Counted from the stretch's first letter, positions 13,301-25,297 are shown. The stretch: 64,000 nucleotides of DNA from Asterochloris sp. CNOR1 (GCA_963969365.1 OZ017758.1:1240001-1304000), one strand, 5' to 3'. Numbers and translations are program-made. The notes: generated by a model not told the origin, from the sequence alone.

Positions 13301-13917
13301 TGCAGCGTGAGCAGCGGCAGCTGGCCTGACATGCCCAAAAGCAGCATGCCTTGGCGATGTGCGGCCAGCTTGAGCAGCCAAGCGGCAGGTGATGCTGGAG
13401 CAGCTGGGCTAGAAGTGCAGGACCAACAGACAATATAGATCCTGGAGGAACCCGCTGTATCTCTCCCTGAGTGCAGCTGGCTCACCTGTCTCGTCTATCT
13501 CCACCTCACAGCCATTCGTGATCTTCTCGATGAGCCTGAGCAGGCAGGCCTCATAGTCCCTGCAAGGCGGCCACCACTGCAGCACGTCAAGTGCAAAGCT
13601 ATGCCGCCTGCCACCGATGGGTTTTGAGCCTGAGCTGTACAGCGCAGTGCTTACAGGACAAGGCAGCATGATGACCTGGGAGCCATGCAGCAAGGTGCTG
13701 ACAGGGAAACAATATAATGATTGCAGTGGAAGCCCTGACAAAATGCAAGCCAGGGGCCCCTTGCACTGCAGCTCTCTCAATTCAGAGACCCTCACCTGAT
13801 GCCTGGATCCTGGTCCTCGGCCCTGATGTCCTTTATCAGGATGGAGCAGCCAGAAAGGGTGGCACACACAATGCGCTGCCTGAAGTGCTGGCTTCCTCTA
13901 AATTTGAGCACAGCCAT
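10338..13917 (-). CDS. RCL1: RNA 3'-terminal phosphate cyclase-like protein RCL1
   Basis: Nucleolar protein that acts with the GTPase BMS1 in early 18S pre-rRNA processing. It belongs to the RtcA-like fold family, but family knowledge says it is not a cyclase. Eight exons join in frame: 13796-13917, 13486-13559, 13131-13258, 12325-12477, 11816-11885, 11067-11308, 10808-10906 and 10338-10547. They total 1098 nt, encoding 365 residues, the usual RCL1 length. Motifs in order are RGSQHFRQRIVCATLSG (N-terminus), LIEKITNGCEVEIDETG, GLVMGGQGFVHDCGRSRG, TLKGITNDSADPSVD, KSPGFGTMLVAETT, SRGGVCDSTHQ and GPLTPYAVRTLRHLKDFFGV, ending in IANVSKRIS. The start is the first Met, directly before the conserved block. 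It is convergent with the EDM2-like gene and divergent from the peroxidase gene 243 bp away. Introns 3 and 6 contain copies of exon edges. Confidence 0.96.
10975..11020 (-). repeat. Copy of the RCL1 exon-6 donor edge in the downstream intron
   Basis: The exon ends at 11067 with codons for ADVQQQ and the donor GTGGGC. About 80 bp further into the intron, GCAGATGTGCAGCAGCG then TGTGGGCA repeats both the exon end and the donor context. Here a donor-side rather than an acceptor-side edge has been copied. Confidence 0.7.
12511..12720 (-). repeat. Decayed tandem copies of the RCL1 exon-4 start
   Basis: On the minus strand the real exon begins at 12477 with codons for PLGVTLKGITND. Upstream in the intron, similar sequence recurs near 12550 (PLGVNFEGHQ-like), near 12640 (PLGIKLVGIVT-like) and near 12700 (LLLITLKGK-like). 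The copies are shorter than the exon and shift frame, so they are not alternative exons. Confidence 0.65.
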
Positions 13918-14159
13918 GCAAAGCCTGGCTGCTGTGAGTCAGTGCAGTCTCTGCAGGGCAGATCACATTGGGGGCCAGACAGTCAGAGACCGAATGGCCA
14001 GTGCAGCTTGCTGTGCGGCACGCACAGCGGCTCTGATGGGTTGCAGGCTAAGTTGCTCATTTAGGTCTAGACCCATCTGCACTCTTCCCTCTTTGGTTTC
14101 GGGAATAGTGCCGCTTGGCCTGCTTTGACTCGTCAGATCTGCCAGCCCTTTCTACCACC
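13918..14159. promoter_or_regulatory. Divergent RCL1/peroxidase intergenic spacer
   Basis: Only 242 bp separate the two start codons, so both promoters and 5' untranslated regions must fit or overlap here. I see no clear TATA box. The assignment rests on position only. Confidence 0.45.
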
Positions 14160-17033
14160 ATGGCAAGGGTTCCGGTTGTAGATGCTGCCTACAGAGATCA
14201 GGTGCAGGAAGCCAGCACGCGCATCTCCAAGCTCATAGAGTCCCATGTGTCCCTGGCACCTCTGTTCCTGAAGCTCTCTTTCCATGGTGAGATGGCGCTG
14301 TACAGACAGCTTGCTGGCCTGGGATCAAGCTGGGCTTGCACGTCTCACAGGACCCCTGCCCATGCAGATGCATTGACCTTTGACAAAGGCAGCCGGACTG
14401 GGGGCGCCAATGGCTCGGTGACAACTGAAAGGGAGCTCAATGAGCATGCAGCAAACAAGGGGCTAGCACGTGCTGTGGACGAGCTGCAGCAGATCAGGGC
14501 AGGGCCATGCCCACAGTTGACCATTCCAGGTTTGTGAGGTCTGTTGTTGCTCACTATCATCTGCTTTTAAAACGTGACCCACTGCCTCACAGCACGAACT
14601 CCATGGCAGCTCTGCCGTCATTACACTACAATTGGGTGTGCAGCCATGCCAAAAGCATGCTGCACTGCACTGCTTCTTGATCTGGCAGGCGTCAAGGCTG
14701 CCATCCTGCTGAAGCTACAAGTGCTTGCTGGAGTGCAGACCTAATTCACTTGGCAGGCGTTCTGGCCGTCAGAGCAACAGGAGGCCCATATATCACCTTC
14801 ACTCCAGGTCAGCTGAATGAAAGCTGCTTACAGACAAGCTTGGGCCAGTGTCTTGCCTGTCCTGATCTGGCCTTTGGCATTGCAGCTGCCTGTACCTATA
14901 CTTGCTGCCAACTCACTGCCTTATACATGGCATGTCCAGCCCTTCTCTTGTAGCTGCCACCCACCCGAGTCGGAGGTGCCTGTCACTTTTGTGATGCCGC
15001 CACCCACAACCCCCCTGCAGGCAGGAGGCATTCCAAGGTCTCGCCACCAGAGGGACGCTTGCCAGCTCTGAAGGCTGGTGGGTGGGGCCAGCTGCAGATG
15101 CTGTCCAATCTTGTTGCATTCATTTGCAAGGTGCTGCTGCTGGTCCTGAACATTTCATCAGTGAGGTGCTGCTACTCATTGTGAGCAACATGGGCAGGCA
15201 GTGAGCAGCCCTCAGATGTGTCACATGGCAGCCTCAGGGCTGTCTGGGAGTCAGCCAGCAGCACAGAGGACCACAAGCGCTCAGATGGAGCCACACACCT
15301 GCCCGCGGCCTGACAGCACGTCAGCTGCCAGGCTGCTTCTGGGTTGTGGGGGCTTGAGGCCTTTGAGTGTGCCAAATGGCTGCCCAGTCCTTGATCTGCT
15401 TGAAACGTCATGCGCTGCAGATTACACCAGCCGGTGCGATGCCTGCAGGCTCTGTGGAGGATGCTGCCCAGCTGCAGAATGCACTGACCCGGGCAGGGCT
15501 GACCACCCAGCAATGGGTGGTTCTGTGTGGCGCTCACTACCTGTCAAGGTCGGCCGATTGCATCTGGTCTGGTTGCACACGCACCGGTCCAGGCAGGCAA
15601 CTGACGTCATATCGTGCAGAATGGCGGGTGACGCCGTCTGCAGGGCAGCTGCTTGCACCACTGCAGCCTGCCTGGGCTATGTGAACACCATCCATTGCAG
15701 GTGCCATCAATTGCCCTGATGGCAGCCCGCCCCCTGAGCTGGCCTGCTGACTGCTGCAAGACCAGAGCCTGGCTGTGTGCTGCCAAATCACAGCCAGCAG
15801 CAACTATGTTGTGCCTGAAGCCCTGCACCAGCGGCGCCTACAGCAGGGGGCGATGTCCACTCTGATCAAAAGCACTGTGTAACGACAGGCCTCCTTGAAA
15901 ACTCCTCAGCACATGCCAACATGCAGTGCAGGTGGTGGATAGGGCCAGAGGAAGAGAGCGCGGTGTTCAAGGAGAACAAATGCAATGGCAGCGAGTGGCG
16001 CTTCAGTAACAGATACTTCAAGTGGGCCTGCATGGCAAACACTTTTGCTTTAGTGCCAGGCATCCTGATGCTGCACAGCATTCATCTCATCTTGCACAGC
16101 AGACTGCCTGCCTTTGTCCGGGTCCCGTGCAACAGCATTCCCTGCGGCCAAGCTGTGTGTCATCACCAGCAATGCCTCTGTCAGCAACCTCAATGATTCT
16201 TGGCAGCTGCTAGAGCTTGGGGACCTCGCTGTGGTAAAGTCGTCGACCTGCCCGCCTGCTGCCATGAGTAAATGTAATGCTTCCTGGCAGCTGCTCTGGA
16301 GCTTAATGTAGACATCCTTTGGCAGAGCTGCCACCCTCTGAGAGCACTGAAACTCTTGCTGGCAGCTGTTTGGCAGCTCTGTTCCACTGCCCTCCAGGGA
16401 TCTGCTGGCGGGGGTGCACCCAGTCGACAAGGTGCTGCTAGAGGATGCAGATGTGAGGCAGGCGGTGGAGCTGTATGCAAATGATTCAGTAAGCAGGAGG
16501 CTGTGCAAGCCTGGCGACTTACAGTGCACATGCAGCCCTGCCCAGAGTACCACCCTGCATGGGGCAGCAACTGTGCATTGGGGAGAAGTGGCCATCCAAG
16601 AGGTGGCACAGCTCAAGCAAACACATGCCTCTTGTCTGATGGTGCTGCCAGCGCCCCGCCTGAGGGTCATACATAGCGTGGCTCTGAGGTTGTGGCGGCG
16701 TAAAGCCACAGGGTGATTGTTGCCTTTTGCTGCCGCCCTGTCAGACCGCATGCCAAAGGAAACACTGTTCACGCTTCCTCTGATGGCTTGCTGCCTCTCC
16801 TGCAGAGGGCCTTCTTCAACGACTATGCCGCTGCCCACGAGGCAGTCACGAGGATGGGCACCACCCTGGCAGGTCCCCCTGGGTCAGGCAGTCGCCATTC
16901 GCTGGCTGCCAACGGGCAGGCTTTCACCAACACAGAGGTGGTCATTGGGGCAGCAGTCCTGGTGGGGGCTGCGGTCGTGGTGGGGCTGGCGTGGTACAAC
17001 AGGCGGCGCAAGCTGCTGAGGAGGAAGGTGTGA
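14160..17033 (+). CDS. Ascorbate peroxidase-like class I haem peroxidase with C-terminal membrane anchor
   Basis: Eight exons join in frame: 14160-14286, 14368-14529, 14757-14807, 15021-15077, 15449-15548, 15932-16021, 16398-16488 and 16806-17033 (301 residues). Family motifs seen are LKLSFHDALTFD (distal side, split by intron 1), RTGGANGS, SPPEGRLP, VVLCGAH (proximal His), VDKVLLED (the usual Asp) and FFNDYAAAHEAV. The C-terminus has a hydrophobic helix (VVIGAAVLVGAAVVVGLAWY) followed by RRRKLLRRK, the tail-anchor layout of peroxisomal or microsomal APX. The distal Arg is Lys and the distal Trp is Phe; distal and proximal His remain. The ascorbate-site Lys and Arg of canonical APX are not evident, and about eight residues before VLAVRATGG are missing, possibly an unfound microexon. 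It may be an APX-related protein that does not use ascorbate. Confidence 0.85.
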
Positions 17034-18076
17034 GGAGAAGGTAACAGTACTTGAAGTGTATATTGCCGACCTCTGCTTGATGGTGCATGAAATCCAAGGT
17101 TACGTGGGGTCGCTGGTCTTGTGGGGGCAGGGGAGCACAGTTGCCATGGCTGACTTGGATGGCTGGAGGCATGCATGCACCTACAGCGGTGAGGGAGACA
17201 CTTTCACGTGAGGCACCGTACTTTGACTGGCGCAGTGCAGCTGAGAGGATGCTGAGAGGATGCTGATCCGAGCCGGCACGAGTTGCACGACAGTAGGAGG
17301 GACGGAGGCAGCTTGAGGGGCATGATACAAGAGCAGGGGTGTGGAGGCCAAGCCCAAGGGATTGACGCTGCTGCTGCTTGCCACCCCTTCTTCTAAATGG
17401 TTTGCATGCCCTGTCGTGGCTGCGCATGTGACTTCCTCACGTCGCTTGCTGCACCAGCTCCTTGAAATTGTAGATGATGCTGCAGTGCCTTTCAGGTGTT
17501 CAGTGGCTAAATATCTGGCTAGCTGGACTGGCAAAGGTCGCCAAGCCAGACGATCTTAGAGCACCAAGCCTCTGCGAGCTGCTGGGCAACAGGAGTGCCA
17601 CTGCCTGTGAAGGTTGCAGGCTCAGCAGTAGCCTGCCACAATCTCAGCTGCACCCCCTTAAATCTTAGTTGCTACCAGCATCTGCCCCCCCCTCACCATT
17701 TGAATGTCTTGAAGCAAGAAATGGTTCCCCTTGCCTGCACTGCCTTTTGTTGTGCTCAACTCGTTTTGGAACCTGGTTGAATGTCATGTGCAATTTCTGA
17801 TAATTAGTTCACACACCTGTGAAAACTTGAGCAGCAAATGGGTGGTGGGGAGTTCGACAACCAATACAGTGCTGGCGTAAAGGTTTGCAATGCTGTTGTG
17901 TGCATTTCGATGGTCTGCTGGCAGCTGAAAGCAGAGGTGCATGCTGTCAGGGGCTTAAGGGGCCAAGAACAAGCAGCATCAAGTTCTCATCATGTGCTGA
18001 GGGAAAGGCTGTAAGGTTGTGCAGGATAGCACACTTCGATATGTTTAACCAGGTGCATAGCACCAGGCAGCAAGAT
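17034..18076. other. Convergent intergenic region, no gene recognised
   Basis: About 1 kb between the peroxidase stop and the stop of the minus-strand membrane-protein gene. Short open frames exist on both strands, but none has recognisable domains or a consistent exon structure. It probably holds two 3' untranslated regions. A TGTAA occurs near 18009, far from the peroxidase stop. Confidence 0.5.
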
Positions 18077-20321
18077 TCACACCATAGAGGACCCCTGGCT
18101 GCCAGGAGCTGAGGCCTTTACTGTGCCATTTGAGAGTTCACGCTTGCCGTCAGCTTGCTTTGAGATGTTCTGAGTCTTATCCGCCTTGCTTTTCTCCTGG
18201 GGCTCTGACTTCGGCCAGGCCTGAGCCATTTGTGCAAACAGCAGAGGGAAGCACATGATGGCAAGCTCCATAAGCTCCAACAGTGGGTTGAGGGGGTCTG
18301 CACAGCATCCACATGGCCATTGATGCTGTGAAGGCATATGCTGTGCTGCCTCATGGAGCAGACAGGTGACCACATAAGCACAGGAGTACTGCTGCTCTAC
18401 ACAGGAACACACTGCTGCAACTTACACCACAGCTTGTCTTCCAGAAAGTAGTTCTCCTTGTAGTCAGCTATGAGGTTGAAGGTACCTCGCACCTCCAAAA
18501 ACATGGCACACACCAAGAAAATGACAAACTGCAGGCAAGGGCACAGCTGCAAGAGTAAGAGGCAGCTCTGGTATTTACTGCTGGCGAAGCCAAGCAACAG
18601 CTGTGCAGCAATGACCATGGCTCCTAGGTTTGCCTTCAGCAGATGCTTTGACACCCACCAGCTCAGGCTTTCGCTGAGGATGGCCCTGGTCAACCATGAA
18701 TTTTGCTGCTTTTGGTTGAGTCTTGTTCAGAAGAACCCCGATGGTCTCAGAGAAGACCATGAGGAGAACTGTTGTGTTTACGCCCCACAGCCCCTGAAGC
18801 AGGGAGACATGGGTCAGCAGCCTGTGGACATGCTGTACAAAGCCTGAAGAGATGGCTACATGCGCTCGTGGTGCAGAATTTTGCCTTGGCCATGGCTGGG
18901 CGCATGCAGCAAAGTAGATGACGTATGGCTGCAGGTGGTGACACAGTGCACCAACTGACGCAGGTGGTGACTCACCCAGCTGGTGGCCCTCCTGCATTTG
19001 AATCCGTCTATCCAACTCCCAAGGTTCTGCAGCATTGTTCAGTGTTTGACAGGTGTCCACCAGGGAGCACAGCAGAGTGTGGATGGCCACACAGCACAGG
19101 AGCCGCAAGCAGCGCACACCCAGCTATGACTGGCTCACATGGTAGTCGCCAAACAGGAGTCCTGCTGCAACAACTCCATTAATCGGGCCGAAGGCAATGA
19201 CAGGGATGATCAGCAAGAAATGCGTGGTCCTGAGCGTCTGATGAAGCCACAATGGAAAGTACAGCCTGTCAACCCTGTTGAACCTGCACGGCATGAGCCA
19301 GGATCGCTGCATTAGGCAAGCGCAGCTCTGAGTCTTGCTTTCCATCTCCAAACCGTTTTACCATTTTACCACACAGGCACGTCTCTGTGGCAGGCAGCAT
19401 TTTCTGAGCTGAAGGAGCACAGAGGCACCGATTGCTGTCAGGCAGTCGGCCGCCACAGTTGGCCGACCCCTAGGCACAGCAAACTGTCAGGAAGTCACTG
19501 ATGATGGGCAGAGGCGGGCAGCAGACCCACCAGGAGCCTACTCCCAGGGTCAAGACAGCAATCGAGACACCATAGCCTGTACAGTCAGCACAGCATGGTG
19601 AGGAGGAGTGTGAAGACCAAAATCATGCTCACTTGCACATAGCCGCCATAAGGCAGCATCACATTGCTGCCCTGTCATCTGCTGCTTGCTGCAAAAGGTG
19701 GCAAGTCTATCAGCTCACCAGCATTTGCGAAAGCCAGGTAGACGCCCTGAAGAGCAGGCCTGTAAGTGCCTGCAGCCCAGCTGTCCTAGTGTTCATCATG
19801 CATGTGCCTGGCCGAGGAGGTGCCAGCTATGTGCAGTGCCCCGGCGGGAGCTCACCCCCAAGGTAGGCAGCTCGCGAAGCATAGCCGATCGAGCGGACTG
19901 CAGCAGGGTTTCAGGGCGTCACATACGTTGGCTATATGTGCCATTAAAAGCAGCAAAGCTGGTTCCACATGTGAGCCATGACTCACACACACAGCTGATC
20001 GCCAGAACATCATAATAGGGGTACTTTGTTATGAAGTAGCTGCAGCAATATGGAACATTGCTCTCATGCCTGAACAACAGAAGGGTCATGCATGCAGACA
20101 TGCTGTAATGGGAACCAGATGGCCAGCACACACAGCCGGCTGCTACTGAGGTCAAACTTATCACAGATGCTTTTAGCTTTGCAGGGATCTTGGTGCACGT
20201 ACCTCGGCAGCATGAGGACAAGAAACATGAGAAACAAACAGCTTGTGACAATTGCAGCAGCCGTGCTTTGTCCTGAGGGCGTGTTGGCGAACGTTGCAGC
20301 ATATTCTGGTGTGAACTCCAT
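18077..20321 (-). CDS. Unidentified multipass membrane protein, exon structure partly resolved
   Basis: I do not recognise the family. A likely first exon, 20203-20321, starts at a Met and encodes a hydrophobic helix (IVTSCLFLMFLVLMLP) before a good GTACGTG donor. A second exon near 20044 carries SYFITKYPYYDVLAISC, and a 28-nt exon at 19719-19746 also fits phase. Further hydrophobic exon-like stretches lie near 19640 (VQVSMILVFTLLLTML), 19550 (YGVSIAVLTLGV), 19140-19290 (LLIIPVIAFGPINGVVAAG), 18730-18850, 18460-18650 (FVIFLVCAMFLEVRGTFN) and 18250 (ELMELAIMCFPLLFAQM), ending in a charged Lys/Glu-rich tail. This suggests at least six membrane segments, perhaps a receptor- or transporter-like protein. 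Not every junction could be phased, so the stop and total length are provisional. Confidence 0.42.
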
Positions 20322-20420
20322 GCTGGAGAGGTTCCTGCAGGTGGTCAGATAATCGCCTATAGGTTTAAGTAGCGCGTTGCCTTGTTGCTTCAGCTCAGCT
20401 ACATTGACGGAAGGGCTGCA
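20322..20420. promoter_or_regulatory. Very short divergent spacer between membrane-protein and SBP-box genes
   Basis: If both start codons are right, only 99 bp separate them, so the transcripts would overlap or share a compact bidirectional promoter. Either gene could instead have an upstream non-coding first exon. Confidence 0.35.
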
Positions 20421-23400
20421 ATGGCTGAGCTGGATCTGGACTGCCTCATCCATGCAGGTAAGCAGCTGCTGCTGGGGCTTTCTGCTGCTTGGGTTCAGCT
20501 GGAGACATGCCTATTGCTGCCTGCAGGGGATGAGCACACCTGGAGCATGGCAGACTGGGAATGGAACCCGCAAACTTTCACAGCCCTGCCTAGACCAGGG
20601 TGCCCTGGCGCCGCAGGTCCAGCATTCTCCGCCAAGCGCCTCAAGACTGAGTCAGGGCGGAGCAGCCCCACACAGTGGGAGGGGGCACATGGCTTCGGGT
20701 TGCAGCAGGCTCCCAGGCGAATGGCCTGCCAGGCTGAGAGTAACATGGGCCTGCTGGGGGACATGAGCACCTATCAGGGCCTCGACGCCCCTCAGGGCTG
20801 GGCAGGTCTCGTAGGGGAGCAGCTGCAGCAGCAACTGCCTGCTGCGCAGGCCGGTCCAGCTTCAGATGCTTCGCACAGCTCGAACAGGAGCGCAGCATCG
20901 CCTGAGCAGGCTTCCAGAAGCGCCTCACCTTTGCAGGTCGGCTGTCCCTCGCCCTGCCTCCGTTCTGCACCATGCCTTGACGTTGCTGTTGAGCGCCTTG
21001 CCTACTCATGCTGTGTGTGCGCCTGCACTCACGCCCCTGCCTGCATTTGCCTGCACGTCTCTGGCCGGACTGCTGCTTCAGTTGCTCACTGCAGGGTTCA
21101 GCACAGATGAGCTTGTCATGCAAGTGCCATTCTTGCCTGCCGCCGTCCAAGAGGCCTTCTTTGCAGCAAGAGCACTGCACCTGGCGGCCAAGGCCCAGCC
21201 CCCCACACTTGCCTGCTGCCTTCCAGCCAGCCTCCCTGCTGCAGGAGGCAAGCGGGGATGCACCAGCCCGGTCTGCCGCCAGCGAGAAGCCGGCCGGCCC
21301 TGCCTGCTGCCAGGCGGACGGCTGCCCCGCCGACCTCCTACGGTGCAGCGTGTGGCACCAGCGCAATCGCATCTGCGAGGGGCACGCTCGGGCGCCCACG
21401 CTGCTCAAGGGCGGGCGTACGGTGCGCTTCTGCCAGCAGTGCGCCCGAGCCCACCCCCTGGAGGCCTTTGAGAAGGGGCGCCGCAGCTGCCGCGTCCAGC
21501 TGGCCAAGCACGCTGCAAGGTTGGTGTCTGCAAGGGCAGCGTGGATGCTCTGGCTGTTGTCAGGCGGTGCCTGGTGTGGCCTGGCACATGCAGCTGGCCA
21601 AGCCTGCGGCCTGGGACCCACACATGTTTCATGCTCTGGTCTGCCTGCCAGCTGCTAATGCCAGATTTTCTCAATTGCACTCAATGGCTCTGCAGGCTGC
21701 ACGTTTCCCTGGAATTCAAACGTCCTGAAAGCATCGTACCTTGCACTGCAGGCGTCGCAAGAGGGCGGCCGGGAGCACACAGACAGAAGCCTTTGCCTCT
21801 GAGCAGGTACATGCTGCCTGCTGCAGCGCGCCTGTCAGCCTGGCAGCCCTGCACCTCCCTCAGGACTTGCAGGCCGCATCCCCCACACATGACTGGCCTC
21901 TGCCCTCCCGCGAGCTGGGAGCCAGCACAGTTGCCTTGAGCAGCTCTAGCCCAACAGAACTGGGCTTGGACTTATGGCTGGCAGCAAGCTCAGGGCCTGC
22001 GGAGCTGGGCCATGCTGACTTCGCTCCCCTGAGCGCTGCTGCATCTGCTGCGGCGTCAGGCAGTAAGGTATATGGTGCCCGAACTGTGGGGCTGTCTGGG
22101 GCTGTGCCACGGAGCGTGGCCCTGCCAGCAGAAGCAGCTGGGCTGCCACAACAGCAGCCAGCTGTGCAGGAGGGGGTGACAGGAGCCATGCCATGGAGCG
22201 TGCTGCTGCCAGCAATGGGAGGTGGGCACCCGCAGCAGCAGGGGCAGAAGCTGCAGTCGAGCCTGGAGCAGACTCTTGCTCTGATGGGCATGCAGCAGGC
22301 CCCTGCAGACTGCGCAGGGCCCTCTGCCGCCCCTGCGGCACAGGCCAGCCCAGCTGTTGATGGCGCCTACGACCAGCTCAGCATGGCTGGTGGCGCTGCA
22401 CAGGCACAGCGGAGCACCACTGCTGGCGCCAGCGGGGCTCCGCTGCAGCAGCACTCCTATGAGGGCAGCAACTTCGTGACACGCCTGTCGGTCAAGGTCT
22501 TCAACTGCACGCCCCAGCAGCTTCCCGAGGGCCTGCGGGGCATGCTGACAGGGTGGCTCAACAGCACGCCGGCTGCAGCAGAGTGCTACATTCGGCCAGG
22601 ATGCGTCCACCTGACCATGCAGGCAAGCACACCTGAGGCAGGGCTGCCGGCTATGGCGCCTCACTCAGCATGCTTCACTGCCTGAGGCCTGCTCATGTCC
22701 AGGGTACAACCACACCTGCAGCTGAACTTTGCGGCTCCAGCGTTGACTATCTCGGCCCCTTGTAAGGCCGTCTCACTTAGGACCCATGGGCTTCTCATGG
22801 CTTGTCTCATGTCTTGTAAGCCATGACACTTTTATATGAATTGCCAGGCTGTGTGCACCTGACCATGCAGGCCTGGGTTCCCATGGCAGCTTCCTTGGCA
22901 AGCACCTGCCTGTCAGACTGGCCCTCATAGGATATGTGCTGTGCAGTCTGTGCTGCCAAAAGCCCTTGATTGCTGTCACCAGCTGATGCTTGCATACCTG
23001 CAGCTGGATTCAATGAGCCGGCGCTGCTGATGCCAGCGTGTCATGACTGTGTCCCACTCATTGCCTGTGGGGGTTGCTCATGACTTAGCAGCCACTCTGC
23101 ATAGACTACCAGGTGTCACCTGGTTTGTGTGGGCCAGCTGCCAGTGCGGATGTGCAGCTACACATGAGCCTGCAGCAAGTGCTGCACTTGTGGCTGACAC
23201 ATGCTGTGGCTCTGCATGCAGGCAGTAGTGGACCGTTCTGGACTGGATGCAGCCAGCGGGGTGGGCATCACAGCTGTATGTCAGCACCTGCTGGCCCAGT
23301 CAGCCAAGGACGGGGGTGTGTGGCACAATACCACCGTCATGCTGCAGCTGCAGGGCGAGCTGGCTGTGCTTCGCCAGGGGCGCCTGGCCGGAGTAAGGCA

Positions 23401-25297
23401 CCTGCAGCTGCTGGGCGCTGCCTCAGCTGGGTGCGGCACATCTGGCTGCTGCAATCCCGCCGTGGGCTCTGGCTGCAGCGTGGCCATGCCTGCGTTGTCG
23501 CACGTGTCTCCCTTGCTGGTGGGGTCCCACCTGCAGCCGCACCGGCTCACGCTGCATGGCGCTGGGCTTAACAGCGCTGGCTGCGAGGTGCTGTGCCGCA
23601 TGGACGGGCACTACCTGCCTGCGCTGCAGCACCTGCTGCCAGAGGGCAGTGTCCAGGTGAGCCTGATTACCTCGGTGTTCCCTCTGCCTGTGTCCCTCCA
23701 CAGCGCCAAGAGTACTACAGGGTTCAGAATAGCAACCTTTACAGTCCTGTCAGCACAGATCAGCATTGCTTTCTGTGCTGTCAAGATGTAAGGTCTTCAG
23801 GCGGCCGTTGCAAAGGCTGCTGATATCGAGGGCCTCCCGTTGCCTGCCGCAAGCAGTCGCGTCGCTCTGCAGGTGGAGCTACTGGGGCAGCTTCCCGCAG
23901 GTCTGCTGTTTGTGGAGGTCCAGGAAGGGGCGCTGCTGTCTGCAGAGCAGCCCGTACTGGTGCTCCCCAGCCAGAGCATGGCACAGGAGGTGGAGCAGCT
24001 CCTCAGCAGGTGTGAGACACACAATCATATGGCTGCCTGGCGGTCTGGAATGCTTAACCAAGAGGGTGACTGACAATCCAATGCGGGGTGAGCTTTGCTG
24101 CTGGCTCTGGGCCCGGGCAGGGTGCTGCTGCTGCTGCTGCGTGAGAGCAGATCTTTGCCGGCCTCCCACAGCTTGCGCGTTGAGTCTGCTCTGTCTGCGT
24201 CTGCAGAACGCGGCTAGCTGACCGCACGGCGCTGCTGGTCGACTTGGGGTGCGTCCTGGCCTGGCAGCGGCAGGCGCAGCCTGGCGCCCCCGTGCCCTCC
24301 ACAATTGCTGCTGCCACCTGCCACCTGCTCCAGCTGACCACCGCTGCACCCCATCTGATGCTGGCAGCCTGTCTCATGGCAGCAGCCCGCCAAGGTGGCA
24401 TGGAGGCTGTTGTGCTGCAGGGCGGCCAGGCTCAGGGCATGTCCCTTCTGCATCAGGCCGTCAAGTCAGGCAGCAGCGACATGGTCACGCAGGTCACTGC
24501 CTGGCATCAGGAGACACAAGCAGAGCTTCAGGTGAGCCCTCGGCCTCAGCAATGCTTGTGATCCGGCTGCCGCGCCGAAATCTGCAGAAACAGGTTGCAA
24601 ACCCAGCCTGGTCAAGCCGCTCGGCAAGCCTCCACTCTGGTGGCCATACAGCTGTGTTCCTCGAATTAGCCTCACTAGGCCTTGGCTGCAGGTGGCTTGT
24701 GCAGGACCTGGGGGCATCACACCTATGCACATGCTGGCTGTGTCGCCCAGGGCCAGCATGCTGCTACCTCTGCTGCTCACCACCCTGGAGGCTGCCAGCC
24801 TCTGGTTCACAGCTCAGGCCTTTGACAGTGCCACAGCGGCTGACTTTGCTCGGCGTCTGGGACGTCCAGAGCTCAACCTCCAAGCAGAGGCTCTCAGGCA
24901 GCAGCATGCCCAGGCGCGGCAGCTGGCACCGGTCAAGCCTGACCAGGCCCCGGCCTGCTGTGACGACATGGCTCTCGCTCTGCACACTGCACCCCCAGAG
25001 CTGCAGGTGGTGGATACCTCTGGCAGCGAAGCAGGGCACAGCAGCTTGGATGATGGGCACAGCTCAGTCGACACGCCAACAGCATGCTCTGGCCTGAACG
25101 CGCCTCTGCTGAGCAGCGCCCAGGGGATGCAGAGCCTGCCCCTGTTTCATGCCGTTTGCGCAGAGCAGCACCAGGCCTTGTGTGGCCCGTTCTCAGGACA
25201 GGCTGGCCCCATGCACGGGTGGCCTGCACTTCTGACCCTGGCAGCAGTCGGCTGTGTTGGGACCTGCCTAGTGCTTATGCACCGTGCCATCATGTGA
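20421..25297 (+). CDS. SPL: SBP-box (SQUAMOSA promoter-binding-like) transcription factor
   Basis: Nuclear DNA-binding protein of the large SPL class (SPL1/7/12 and algal CRR1 types). Exons are 20421-20457, 20527-20936, 21245-21519, 21752-21806, about 21864-22623, about 23222-23655, 23873-about 24009, about 24207-24531 and about 24690-25297. The SBP domain spans exons 3 and 4, with zinc ligands in CQADGCPADL, CEGH, RFCQQCARAH and RRSC, then the nuclear signal RRRKRAA across the intron. Downstream, NFVTRLSVKVFNCTP and CYIRPGCVHLT match the post-SBP domain of large SPLs, followed by an ankyrin-like region (MSLLHQAVKSG, GGITPMHMLA). A hydrophobic C-terminus (ALLTLAAVGCVGTCLVLMH) ends the protein. 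The junction after CVHLTMQ appears to use a GC donor. A copper-response role like CRR1/SPL7 is possible, but the Cys-rich tail of Chlamydomonas CRR1 is not seen. Confidence 0.9.

Noticed and set aside
15932-16021. Loss of the catalytic proximal Asp in the peroxidase (Ser in RFSNRYF)
   Set aside because: On recounting against pea APX numbering, that Ser aligns with a non-catalytic Asp. The proximal Asp partner of the haem His is in VDKVLL in the next exon and is kept.
21008-21728. Overlapping plus- and minus-strand frames across the SBP exon as extra genes
   Set aside because: They are shadows in GC-rich coding sequence. Only the frame with the zinc ligands and phased introns is supported.
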